DNA of 64,000 nt from Halomarinibacterium sp034670265 (GTDB taxonomy: Bacteria > Bacteroidota > Bacteroidia > Flavobacteriales > Flavobacteriaceae). This document shows positions 1 through 7,434 of the stretch, in pieces; position 1 is the first letter of the stretch, and each line of letters opens with the position of its first letter. The stretch lies in NCBI GenBank assembly GCA_034670265.1, contig JAXMNU010000004.1, positions 186,001 to 250,000 of the forward strand, read 5' to 3'. Below the pieces are notes generated by a model. That model was not told the DNA's origin. It did no database searches and worked only from the letters and a program-made list of their open reading frames with translations. The position numbers and the translations under genes were made by a program.

Positions 1-440
1 TTGACCCTATTCTAAATGATTTAGCAACTTCAGGAAATTTAAGATTGATTAAAAATGACAGTTTAAAGGCCTTGCTCTCTGTATGGACTAGTGAAATTGT
101 TCAAGTCACGGAAGGCGAACAAACTTGGGCTAAATACAGAAATGAAGTCTACATACCTTTTTTAATTAAAAACTATCAGGTTAGAACACTTCGAAATAAG
201 GCGATGAAAACCAATCTGTTATATACATTTTTAATTAATCAAGAAAACAGGGAGTCAGAAATAAAAGAGATCGGAAATTCAAAACACTTTTCTGATATTA
301 ATATTCTTCTAGATAATCCTGATTATGAGGATCATCTCGTAAGATGTATTACAACAAATAGAAATACACAACAACAAGCTTTTATTCTAAGAGACAGAAT
401 TATAGGCATATTGGATATTCTAAATGACGAAATTAACTAA
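1..440 (+). CDS. DUF6090 family membrane protein, 5'-truncated by window edge
   Basis: The reading frame is open from base 3 to the stop at 438-440, so the gene begins before the window. The visible part (about 145 residues) is the C-terminal soluble portion of a DUF6090 protein. It opens with a stretch (NDLATSGNLRLIKND) that matches equivalent stretches in the two complete paralogues downstream (NDLKNSGGLSKLRNKE, EIINSGQLNIIKNEE). The N-terminal membrane anchor is off the window. Function is unknown for the family. It is the first of at least three tandem copies. A TTG inside the frame at 45 could be called as a start, but the homology upstream of it argues against that. Confidence 0.8.
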   Translation, partial: DPILNDLATSGNLRLIKNDSLKALLSVWTSEIVQVTEGEQTWAKYRNEVYIPFLIKNYQVRTLRNKAMKTNLLYTFLINQENRESEIKEIGNSKHFSDINILLDNPDYEDHLVRCITTNRNTQQQAFILRDRIIGILDILNDEIN

Positions 441-590
441 CGAAAGCCTGCCTGCCGTGGTCATTGAGCCTGCCTTCCGGCAGGCAGGCTAGCCTGTGCT
501 GAGCTTGTCGAAGCATCGAAGTGTTGTCGAAGCATCGAAATGCAGGCAGGCACAACAACGCTGTGCTTCATTTTCACAAACCGCTAACCA
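441..590. repeat. Repeat-rich leader element, copy A
   Basis: This GC-rich spacer lies between two DUF6090 genes. It begins TAACGAAAGCC right at the upstream stop codon. It holds an outer inverted repeat (GCCTGCCTGC near 447 with GCAGGCAGGC near 541), an inner hairpin (GCCTGCC..GGCAGGC near 473-490) and a degenerate run of the flavobacterial TGAGCTTGTCGAAG repeat (499-540). It ends with CTGTGCTTCATT and AACC.CTAACCA just before the next ATG. The same start and end modules recur at 1351-1434 and 2203-2287. Confidence 0.75.
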
Positions 591-1331
591 ATGATAAAAT
601 TCTTTAGACGCATCCGCCAAAAATTAGTATCTGAAAATAAGTTCAGTAAGTATTTGATTTATGCCATTGGTGAAATCATTCTTGTTGTTATTGGTATTCT
701 CATTGCTTTGCAGATTAATAATTGGAATGAAAAACGACTTGAGGCAAATCAAGAAAAAATAACACTTTCAAACCTTAATGAGGAGTTTCAAGATAATTTA
801 AGAGATCTAGATTCCATTAACGCCAAATTGTCTAATACCATAGCTAATATGGAACAACTTTTTGCTATGTTTAATAAACAAGAGAGTCAATATGCTTCAA
901 GAACTTTAGACAGCATTATAAGTAAGGTACTTACAAGTCCAACTTGGAAGCCCAGTGAATTTGTTTTAAATGATCTTAAAAACTCAGGTGGTTTATCAAA
1001 ACTTCGTAATAAGGAGCTGAAAAAATTATTATTTCAATGGACTCGCTATTATTATGAAATGAAAGAAATGGCCACACAAACGGAAAAAACTAGTATAGAT
1101 ATCGTGGAATTTTTAAAAATTCATGGTTCTTTAAGAAATGTAGATACATCGGATCCTAATTTTATGTACGAACGTTCAAAATTAAACATAGATAATTTGT
1201 CACTTCTACAAAATCCTCAATTTGAAAACTATATAGACGATAAATTATATGTTTTACAAGAAACCAAAAACATGTCTGTAAAGGCTAAACAATTAATAAA
1301 TCAGATCCTTAAAGAAACATCTGTAGAATAG
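591..1331 (+). CDS. DUF6090 family membrane protein
   Basis: This 246-residue protein has the DUF6090 architecture: a short basic N-terminus (MIKFFRRIRQKL), a conserved YAIGEI motif, one transmembrane helix at about residues 24-42 and the NNWNE motif directly after it. A mostly helical soluble domain of about 190 residues follows. With one N-terminal helix, the soluble part is probably outside the cytoplasmic membrane, though the topology is not proven. The family is common in Flavobacteriia, usually in clusters, and has no known function. It is paralogous to the genes on both sides and separated from each by a related leader. Confidence 0.85.
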   Translation: MIKFFRRIRQKLVSENKFSKYLIYAIGEIILVVIGILIALQINNWNEKRLEANQEKITLSNLNEEFQDNLRDLDSINAKLSNTIANMEQLFAMFNKQESQYASRTLDSIISKVLTSPTWKPSEFVLNDLKNSGGLSKLRNKELKKLLFQWTRYYYEMKEMATQTEKTSIDIVEFLKIHGSLRNVDTSDPNFMYERSKLNIDNLSLLQNPQFENYIDDKLYVLQETKNMSVKAKQLINQILKETSVE

Positions 1332-1350
1332 ATATAAGTTAAATTCTTTT

Positions 1351-1434
1351 AAAATAACGAAAGCCTACCGTGGTCATTGAGCCAAGTCGAAATGCAGGTA
1401 GGTACAACAAAGTATAAAACTAATGGCTACCTAA
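1351..1434. repeat. Repeat-rich leader element, copy B
   Basis: This is a second version of the intergenic module: TAACGAAAGCC at 1355, then TGGTCATTGAGCC and GTCGAAATGCAGG, then ACAACAAAGTATAAAAC and an ATG. The outer inverted repeat is kept but with changed bases (CCTACC near 1366 and GGTAGG near 1397, against CCTGCC/GGCAGG in copy A). That is covariation, so a hairpin in DNA or RNA is probably what is conserved. Confidence 0.7.
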
Positions 1435-2208
1435 ATGATAAAATTCTTCCGTACAATTAGACAGAACTTACTTTCAGAAGGTAAAACAGGAAAATATTTA
1501 AAGTACGCCATTGGAGAAATTGTGCTTGTTGTTATCGGGATTTTGATTGCGTTAAGTATTAATACTTGGAATGAAAGCAGAAAGGATGGAATAAAGGAAC
1601 AACTTATATTAAAATCCTTAAAAGTTAATCTAAAAGAAAATCTTAAACTTTTGAGCTTAGCGAATAAATCAACCATTGATGCTTATAATGCTTCTATAAA
1701 TATACATGAATTAATATCTCCAAATGCTAACAAGATAAATACAAATCAAATAGACAGTTTAACAAGTATTATGTTTGACTATTTTTCATTTGATGCTAAT
1801 AGTGGTGCTATTTACGAGATTATCAATTCTGGGCAATTAAATATTATTAAAAACGAAGAACTAAAAAATCAAATTTCAAATTGGTCAGGATTAGTTGAAG
1901 ATACTCAAAGAGATGGTGATATTGCTAATAAACATGCATTTGATAATATGGTTATGTATTTGTCCAAAAATGGAACAATCAGTAATTTTCCTATAACAAA
2001 TGAGATTGTGCAAAATTTAAATATAAAATCGAAACCAATATCCAGCTTTGAAGTAGATTATCAAAAATTGATGAGTTCTTTAGAATTCGAAAATTTAGTT
2101 GGCTGGCATTCCATAAACTTGATATATATATTGAATGAGTACGAATCGTTTAAGACATACATTGAAAATATTATTGCTATTATTGATTCTGAAACTGAAA
2201 TAAAATAA
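1435..2208 (+). CDS. DUF6090 family membrane protein
   Basis: This 257-residue paralogue of the gene at 591 has the same opening (MIKFF.TIRQ.LLSE), the YAIGEIVLVVIGILIAL membrane helix at about residues 24-41 and INTWNES after it. The C-terminal domain has diverged well beyond the N-terminal 50 residues, as is usual within these tandem clusters. It is the last intact copy of the array. Function is unknown. The start is fixed by homology of the first residues to the neighbouring copy. Confidence 0.85.
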   Translation: MIKFFRTIRQNLLSEGKTGKYLKYAIGEIVLVVIGILIALSINTWNESRKDGIKEQLILKSLKVNLKENLKLLSLANKSTIDAYNASINIHELISPNANKINTNQIDSLTSIMFDYFSFDANSGAIYEIINSGQLNIIKNEELKNQISNWSGLVEDTQRDGDIANKHAFDNMVMYLSKNGTISNFPITNEIVQNLNIKSKPISSFEVDYQKLMSSLEFENLVGWHSINLIYILNEYESFKTYIENIIAIIDSETEIK

Positions 2209-2287
2209 CGAAAGCTTGCCTACCTGCAGGCAGGCGCAACTAACCTTATATATAAACGTTGTGCTTCATTAAGTCAAACCACTACCA
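2203..2287. repeat. Repeat-rich leader element, copy C
   Basis: This is the third copy of the module: TAACGAAAGC at 2206, a near-palindrome GCCTACCTGCAGGCAGGC (2218-2235), then CGTTGTGCTTCATT and AACCACTACCA at 2257-2287. The last 31 bases match about 26 of the 32 bases at 559-590 of copy A. Unlike A and B it does not lead into an intact DUF6090 gene. Confidence 0.7.
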
Positions 2288-2323
2288 ATGATAAAATTCT
2301 ATAGAAATGAATCGACTAAATAA
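2288..2323 (+). pseudogene. Remnant of a DUF6090 start codon region
   Basis: The sequence ATGATAAAATTCT follows copy C of the leader, exactly as it opens the complete DUF6090 genes. The frame then runs through unrelated codons and stops after 11 residues at 2321-2323. I read it as the 5' stub of a lost fourth DUF6090 copy, joined within 14 bases to the unrelated lipoprotein gene that starts at 2307. Confidence 0.55.
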
Positions 2324-2837
2324 ATGCTACCTTATAATACTCCTTATTATATTTTTTGGATGTAATTCAAAGAAAGAATCTACGGAGCTATCGGAAATTG
2401 AAAAATCTGAAATCAAAAAGATAATACAGAATGAAATAGACGAAGGAATTGAGGCTACTCGAATAAAAGATATAGAATTATATATGAGTCAAATGCCAAG
2501 TGATTTGGTAATCTATGATGAAAGCGGAGAAATAATATCAAAAGATAAACAAAGAGAATATGCTTTAAGGGACTGGGCAATTATCGATACGACTTTACAA
2601 ATAATGATGAAAATTGATAGTATTCAATTTGTCAAAAAAGATAGCGTCATCGTATATACTTATCAAGAATGGGAAAGAATTATGTTCCAAAGAGATGGAG
2701 TAACAACAGACACGGTGCTGACCAACCAAAAACATAAAGAAACTTGGAAAAAGACCTCAGGAGGTTGGTTTAGTTATGAGGTCAAGGAGCTTGGTGGTAA
2801 AGTTTTCATTAATGGGGAAGAATATAATCCTGAATAA
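2307..2837 (+). CDS. Lipoprotein with NTF2-like fold (tentative)
   Basis: This 176-residue protein has a signal peptide ending in a lipobox (IIFFGC, Cys at about 19), so it should be lipid-anchored in the periplasm or outer membrane. The mature part has an EIDEGIEATRIKDIELYMSQM helix followed by beta-rich segments and WKKTSGGWF near the end. That order resembles NTF2/SnoaL-like domains (DUF4440 type), but I see no catalytic signature. It starts within the stub of a DUF6090 gene and uses the leader of that family. Function is unknown. Confidence 0.65.
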   Translation: MNRLNKCYLIILLIIFFGCNSKKESTELSEIEKSEIKKIIQNEIDEGIEATRIKDIELYMSQMPSDLVIYDESGEIISKDKQREYALRDWAIIDTTLQIMMKIDSIQFVKKDSVIVYTYQEWERIMFQRDGVTTDTVLTNQKHKETWKKTSGGWFSYEVKELGGKVFINGEEYNPE

Positions 2838-2960
2838 AAGCTATTGCCAACAATTAATAATAATTGCTTGGTTTTCTAATAGTTCCAAAAACCATCACAC
2901 CCAACCCTCGTTACCTATAAACTTGTATTTTTTTACACCAAATTATTTTTTTATTCAACT

Positions 2961-2985
2961 ATTAATCGTAATATTGCAATGAACT
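2961..2985. promoter_or_regulatory. Candidate ArsR operator 1
   Basis: The sequence ATTAATCGTAATATTGCAAT lies 14-38 bases before the arsR start. A close copy (ATTAATCGTATAATCGCAAT) lies before the second gene of the operon at 3346-3370. Each is an imperfect inverted repeat around an AT centre, as expected for a dimeric ArsR/SmtB repressor. That these are operators is inference. Confidence 0.6.
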
Positions 2986-2998
2986 AATAAATGAACCC

Positions 2999-3331
2999 AT
3001 GGGATTAGCTAAAACAGAAATGTTTACAGACCTCCAAAACGAAATTGCCTTGTTTGCAAAAGTGTTTGGGCATCCAGCAAGAGTAGCAATTTTGCAGCAT
3101 TTGTTTAAGATTAATTCCTGTGTGTGTGGGGATCTAGTAAACGAGATTGGCCTAGCGCAACCCACCATTTCGCAACACTTAAAAGAACTAAAGCATTTAG
3201 GTTTAATAAAAGGGAATGTAGAAGGAACCAGTGTTTGTTATTGCATCCATAAAGAAAATTGGACTGCAATGAAAGAGGTAATGACACAATTCCTAAATCA
3301 AGACCTAACCCAAAACCCAGATTGCTGTTAA
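2999..3331 (+). CDS. arsR: ArsR-family transcriptional repressor
   Basis: This 110-residue winged helix-turn-helix protein has the ArsR core: an FGHPARVAIL helix, then the NSCVCGDLV segment whose Cys pair matches the trivalent-arsenic sensing site (CVC in helix alpha-3), then the recognition helix LAQPTISQHLKELKHLGLI and a wing with GTSVCYCI. It ends in a Cys pair. It should release its operators when it binds arsenite. It leads an operon with a DUF6428 protein, an arsenate reductase-type phosphatase and an ACR3 pump, which supports the arsenic assignment. Confidence 0.9.
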   Translation: MGLAKTEMFTDLQNEIALFAKVFGHPARVAILQHLFKINSCVCGDLVNEIGLAQPTISQHLKELKHLGLIKGNVEGTSVCYCIHKENWTAMKEVMTQFLNQDLTQNPDCC

Positions 3332-3345
3332 AAAAATTTGAATTC

Positions 3346-3370
3346 ATTAATCGTATAATCGCAATAAATA
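3346..3370. promoter_or_regulatory. Candidate ArsR operator 2
   Basis: ATTAATCGTATAATCGCAAT lies in the 48-base gap between arsR and the DUF6428 gene and matches the site upstream of arsR at about 16 of 20 positions. It may give the downstream resistance genes their own ArsR-controlled promoter. Confidence 0.55.
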
Positions 3371-3379
3371 GATAAAAAG

Positions 3380-3850
3380 ATGAAACTATCACAAGTAAAA
3401 CTAGTTTTAGAAGAATTGGAAACCATCGGGTTTCAATTACCTAACGGAACCTTAGTACCTAGCCATTTTCATGTGACCGAAGTGGGAAAAATCACAAAGC
3501 ATTTTATTGATTGTGGAGGCACAGTAAGAAATGAAGAAGTAGTAAGTCTACAACTTTGGAATGCTAATGACTATAACCACAGATTACACCCAGAAAAGCT
3601 AATTCATATCATCGAACTTTCTGAAAAAACATTAGGGCTTTCAGACCAAGAAGTTGAAGTAGAATACCAAGGACAAACCATAGAAAAATTTGGACTTGAG
3701 TTTGACGGAAAAAACTTCCTATTAACCACAAAACAAACAGATTGTTTGGCAAAGGATAATTGCGGAATTCCAGCTGAAAAACTAAAAGTTAGTTTATCTA
3801 GCTTACATGATGAGCCTTGCTGTTCGCCAGAGGGGAATTGTTGTAATTAA
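3380..3850 (+). CDS. DUF6428 family protein of the ars operon
   Basis: This 156-residue soluble protein is of a family that recurs in flavobacterial arsenic operons. Visible features are the VPSHFHVTEVG motif near residues 26-36, an NEEVVSLQLWNANDYNHRLHPEKL segment, and a cysteine-rich tail with paired Cys near the C-terminus (CC..EGNCC), which could bind arsenite or another metal. No signal peptide or membrane segment is seen, so it is probably cytosolic. Its biochemical role is unknown. The position between arsR and the reductase suggests a part in arsenic handling. Confidence 0.75.
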   Translation: MKLSQVKLVLEELETIGFQLPNGTLVPSHFHVTEVGKITKHFIDCGGTVRNEEVVSLQLWNANDYNHRLHPEKLIHIIELSEKTLGLSDQEVEVEYQGQTIEKFGLEFDGKNFLLTTKQTDCLAKDNCGIPAEKLKVSLSSLHDEPCCSPEGNCCN

Positions 3851-3873
3851 TTGAAGTTAATTTCCATAAAACG

Positions 3874-4503
3874 ATGATTAAACAACCTAGCCTATTTTCA
3901 GAAGTTGAGAAAGAAATAAGTCAATTACATCCTCAAACTATTTCAGAGGATCGTAAAATGGCATTAAAGCCCCTCGCAGATTTTATACAATCTAAAGTTG
4001 CTAATGGGGATGTAGTTAGAATCAACTTTATCTGCACACACAACTCAAGAAGAAGTCATTTATCGCAGGTTTGGGCGCAAACACTAGCTAGTTATTTTAA
4101 CATTAAAAATGTATTCTGTTATTCAAGCGGAACGGAGGCTACAGCCCTTTTCCCAAGGGTCTTAAAAACCTTACAAGATTCTGGGTTTCAAATTAATACC
4201 ATTTCAGAAGGTGAAAATTCTATTTACAGCATTAAATATGCAGCGAATGAACATCCTATTATGGGGTTTTCAAAAACCTTAGACCATGATTTTAACCCAA
4301 CATCTGAATTTGCAGCCGTTATGACTTGCGATGCTGCTAACGAAGCATGTCCCTTTGTGCCAGGTGCAGAGAAGCGTATTCCTATCACTTTTGAAGACCC
4401 TAAAGCATTTGATGGCACCCCGCAACAAGCCGAAAAATATAAGGAGCGAAGTCTGCAAATTGCCACCGAACTATGTTACGTTTTCTCTCAAGTAAATCCC
4501 TAA
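3874..4503 (+). CDS. arsC: Arsenate reductase-type low-molecular-weight phosphatase
   Basis: This 209-residue protein has a P-loop of the CX5R type (FICTHNSRRSH, near residues 49-59), as in low-molecular-weight tyrosine phosphatases and thioredoxin-coupled arsenate reductases. Further Cys lie at VMTCDAANEACPF, matching the second and third redox cysteines of ArsC-type enzymes, and a catalytic Asp is likely in the ITFEDPKAF loop. It would reduce arsenate to arsenite for export by the ACR3 pump encoded 3 bases downstream. A tyrosine phosphatase role cannot be excluded from sequence alone, but the operon argues for arsenate reduction. Confidence 0.82.
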   Translation: MIKQPSLFSEVEKEISQLHPQTISEDRKMALKPLADFIQSKVANGDVVRINFICTHNSRRSHLSQVWAQTLASYFNIKNVFCYSSGTEATALFPRVLKTLQDSGFQINTISEGENSIYSIKYAANEHPIMGFSKTLDHDFNPTSEFAAVMTCDAANEACPFVPGAEKRIPITFEDPKAFDGTPQQAEKYKERSLQIATELCYVFSQVNP

Positions 4504-4506
4504 AAA

Positions 4507-5553
4507 ATGGCAGTAAAAAAATTAAGTTTTCTCGATCGTAATTTAACGCTGTGGATATTTGTAGCTATGGCAATGGGTGTGGGGCTTGGGTATTTTATCC
4601 CCACATTTCCAGATATTATCAACTCTTTTAGTAGCGGGACAACCAATATTCCCATTGCCATTGGTTTAATATTAATGATGTATCCACCATTGGCAAAAGT
4701 TAATTATTCGTTGCTCCCAAAGGTGTTCAGAAACACCAAAATCCTTTCCATTTCCCTTATTCTAAATTGGATAATTGGCCCCGTTTTAATGTTTGTTTTG
4801 GCCATTACCTTTTTACGAGACTACCCAGAATATATGGTGGGGCTTATTTTAATTGGTCTGGCACGTTGTATTGCCATGGTTTTGGTATGGAACGACCTTG
4901 CAGAAGGAAGTAGCGAATATGGAGCGGGCTTGGTTGCATTAAATAGTATTTTTCAAGTGTTTGCCTACAGTTTTTATGCGTGGATTTTTATTACAGTACT
5001 TCCGCCTTATTTTGGTTTTGAAGGAGCTATTGTGGATATTTCTATTGCTACCATTGCAGAGAGTGTCGCTATTTATTTAGGAATTCCCTTTGTCATGGGA
5101 ATATTGAGCAGAATCATATTAGTGAAACTTAAGGGAGAAGAGTGGTACACCAAAAAGTTTATTCCTGCCATTTCTCCAATGACTTTAATTGCCTTACTAT
5201 TTACCATTATAGTCATGTTTTCACTTAAAGGAGAATTGATTGTAGAAATACCCATGGACGTTGTCATTATTGCCATTCCGTTACTTATCTATTTTACCTT
5301 AATGTTCATTATTGGATTTTTCTTTACCAAAGCAATGGGGGCAACATACGACAAAACGGCTTCAGTTGCTTTTACAGCAGCCGGCAATAATTTTGAATTG
5401 GCCATTGCCGTGGCCATTGCTGTTTTCGGACTGAATTCTGGACAAGCGTTTGCAGGAGTTATTGGTCCTTTGGTTGAGGTTCCTGCCTTAATTTTACTAG
5501 TACGAGTGTCCTTTTGGTTACGGAAAAAATACTATGGGAAAGCCCTTGCTTAA
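4507..5553 (+). CDS. arsB: ACR3-family arsenite efflux transporter
   Basis: This 348-residue integral membrane protein has about ten predicted helices and matches the ACR3 (not the ArsB/NhaD) class. It opens with the family start (LSFLDRNLTLWIF), has the conserved Cys in GLARCIAMVLVWN in helix 4 that is essential for arsenite transport, and a late AGNNFELAIAVAIA segment. It extrudes arsenite across the cytoplasmic membrane. It is 3 bases downstream of the reductase gene, hence one transcript. Confidence 0.92.
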   Translation: MAVKKLSFLDRNLTLWIFVAMAMGVGLGYFIPTFPDIINSFSSGTTNIPIAIGLILMMYPPLAKVNYSLLPKVFRNTKILSISLILNWIIGPVLMFVLAITFLRDYPEYMVGLILIGLARCIAMVLVWNDLAEGSSEYGAGLVALNSIFQVFAYSFYAWIFITVLPPYFGFEGAIVDISIATIAESVAIYLGIPFVMGILSRIILVKLKGEEWYTKKFIPAISPMTLIALLFTIIVMFSLKGELIVEIPMDVVIIAIPLLIYFTLMFIIGFFFTKAMGATYDKTASVAFTAAGNNFELAIAVAIAVFGLNSGQAFAGVIGPLVEVPALILLVRVSFWLRKKYYGKALA

Positions 5554-5589
5554 ATAATCAAACTGAATAATAATAACAACATTTAAACT

Positions 5590-5994
5590 ATGGAATATTC
5601 TGTGCAAGCCAATTCATCTTCAAAAGATAGTGCTACAATCAGCATAAAGACACAAGAAATTCCTTTTGGAATTACTCCTGAAACTGCTGATAATCTTCCC
5701 AACCCAGCCGAATTATTTTTAGGTTCATTTTCAGCTTGCATTTTAAAAAATGTGGAACGCTTTTCTGTTTTAATAAATTTTGACTATTCAAATGCCCATA
5801 TAACTGTTACAGCAACGCGTCTTGAAAAACCACCGAGAATGGACGAAATAAAGTATACCTTAAAAATTTACAGTAAAGACCATACTTTAAACAAGAATTT
5901 ACTTAAAAAGAATATTGAAAAATTTGGAACTATAGTTAACACCGTTACATCCTCGTGTTCGGTCGTTGGTGACATTGAAATAATTTCTGAATAA
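5590..5994 (+). CDS. OsmC/Ohr family protein
   Basis: This 134-residue OsmC-fold protein has the typical PAELFLGSFSACILKNVE segment with a Cys at about residue 56 and a second Cys in TSSCSVVGDI near residue 127. OsmC proteins are thiol-dependent peroxidases acting on organic hydroperoxides. It follows the ars operon by 36 bases and may be co-transcribed, but it could be independent. A second OsmC protein is at 25749. Confidence 0.8.
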   Translation: MEYSVQANSSSKDSATISIKTQEIPFGITPETADNLPNPAELFLGSFSACILKNVERFSVLINFDYSNAHITVTATRLEKPPRMDEIKYTLKIYSKDHTLNKNLLKKNIEKFGTIVNTVTSSCSVVGDIEIISE

Positions 5995-6009
5995 GTAGCC
6001 AAGCTATTA

Positions 6010-6339
6010 CTAAAGATTATCCTTTATCTTCAGCAGTTCCGCTTTTACACCTTCTAATTTTCTAATAATTTCAAAATTGTCGAGTGTTTTGTGTTTGTTC
6101 TCTTTTAAGTGGATTTTGGCACCTTCCAAGGTGAAGCCTCGTTCTTTTACCAAGTGATAAATAAACTCTAGGTTTTTAATATCCTCGGGAGTGAATTTTC
6201 GGTTGCCCTTGGCATTCTTTTTAGGCTTCAGCATATCAAACTCCTTTTCCCAAAATCGTATAAGTGATGTATTCACATCAAACGCCTTGGCTACTTCGCC
6301 AATGGTATAATACAGTTTTTCAGGAAGGTCTACATGCAT
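6010..6339 (-). CDS. MerR-family transcriptional regulator
   Basis: This 109-residue protein has an N-terminal MerR winged helix: YYTIGEVAKAFDVNTSLIRFWEKEF followed by NRKFTPEDIKNLEFI and the ERGFTLEGAK helix. There is no cysteine-rich metal loop and the effector domain is minimal, so the signal is unknown. It overlaps the stop/start of the M23 peptidase gene upstream by one base and is translationally coupled to it. This pairing is familiar in Flavobacteriia. Confidence 0.85.
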   Translation of the reverse strand: MHVDLPEKLYYTIGEVAKAFDVNTSLIRFWEKEFDMLKPKKNAKGNRKFTPEDIKNLEFIYHLVKERGFTLEGAKIHLKENKHKTLDNFEIIRKLEGVKAELLKIKDNL

Positions 6340-7316
6340 TAATCAAGTGATTGGTTTTCTAACTGAGATTTCTCTAAAATTTGAGCAAATTCTTCAGGCG
6401 TTAAGTTTCCGTAGTAGAAATTAATAGGGTTAATACGGTCCCCGTCCTTAAATATTTCGTAGTGTAAATGGGGTGCTTCGCTTCGGCCTGTGCTTCCCAC
6501 AAAACCAATTAAATCACCTCGCTTTACTCTTTGTCCCACACGCACATTATACTTAAATAAGTGTGCGTATAAACTTTCATAACCAAATCCGTGATCAATA
6601 CGAACGTGGTTTCCATAGCCTGCGGCACTATTATCTGCTCTACTCACCACACCATTCCCAGAGGCATACACAGGTGTTCCGCGTGGGGCTGTAAAATCCA
6701 TTCCCCAGTGAAATTTACGTTCTTTGGTAAAAGGATCGGTTCGGTATCCAAATCCAGACGCCATTCGAGTTAAATTTTCATTGTTTACGGGTTGGATAGC
6801 TGGAATTGCTTCCAATAATTTCTGTTTTTCTGTGGCGAGTATCGTTATTTCATCTAGAGATTTAGACTGAATTACAATCTGTTTGGTCAAAATATCCAGT
6901 CTTCTACTGGTATTAATAATGAGTTTAGAATTGTCAAAGCCTTCGAGGTCTTTATAACGGTTTACCCCTCCAAAACCAGCTTTACGTTGCTCTTCTGGAA
7001 TAGGATTGGCTTCAAAATAAACTCGGTAAATATTATTATCTCTGTCCGCAACTTGTTCCAAAACAGATTCGGCCTGATTCATTTTTTTGTTCAGTAATTC
7101 AAACTGAAGCTCCATCTGCGCCAATTCTCGTCTTAATTCTCGCTCTTTGGGCGTTTCAACATTGGGAAGGTTTAAATAAAGGAGTAAAAGCAAAAAGCCA
7201 CTTAATAAAGACCCTAAAAGGGATAACAAGAAAATGCCTAATCGTCTACCTTTTTTACGTTCAATTTTTCGGTAGGATAGTGTTTCGCTATCGTAGTAAT
7301 ATTTTACCTTAGACAT
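6339..7316 (-). CDS. M23 family metallopeptidase, membrane-anchored
   Basis: This 325-residue protein has a basic cytoplasmic start, one membrane helix at about residues 27-48, a coiled-coil stretch (about 57-90) and a C-terminal LytM/M23 domain. Zinc-site motifs are HWGMDF (HxxxD) and HLHYE (HxH). Both are intact, so it should be an active peptidoglycan endopeptidase facing the periplasm. A further His sits in YAHLFKYNVRVGQRVKRGD. It is divergent from alaS, with a 118-base spacer between them. Confidence 0.88.
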   Translation of the reverse strand: MSKVKYYYDSETLSYRKIERKKGRRLGIFLLSLLGSLLSGFLLLLLYLNLPNVETPKERELRRELAQMELQFELLNKKMNQAESVLEQVADRDNNIYRVYFEANPIPEEQRKAGFGGVNRYKDLEGFDNSKLIINTSRRLDILTKQIVIQSKSLDEITILATEKQKLLEAIPAIQPVNNENLTRMASGFGYRTDPFTKERKFHWGMDFTAPRGTPVYASGNGVVSRADNSAAGYGNHVRIDHGFGYESLYAHLFKYNVRVGQRVKRGDLIGFVGSTGRSEAPHLHYEIFKDGDRINPINFYYGNLTPEEFAQILEKSQLENQSLD

Positions 7317-7434
7317 ATCTTAAAAAGTCCTATTTTTGCGGTGATTAAAGGCAAAAGCCTTTTTTGTAACGCAGAACAAAGATAGAAATTGTTTGCTTTT
7401 ATAGTAAATAAACTCTTACAAATACTAATTTTTT

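Noticed and set aside
441..590. Integron attC site
   Set aside because: The spacer is structured and starts TAACGAAAG, but I cannot find a matching GTTRRRY end in all copies and there is no integrase in the window; kept only as a question in the findings.
2776..2982. 68-codon frame across the end of the lipoprotein gene and the arsR promoter region
   Set aside because: Composition is not protein-like and it covers the candidate ArsR operator; better explained as chance.
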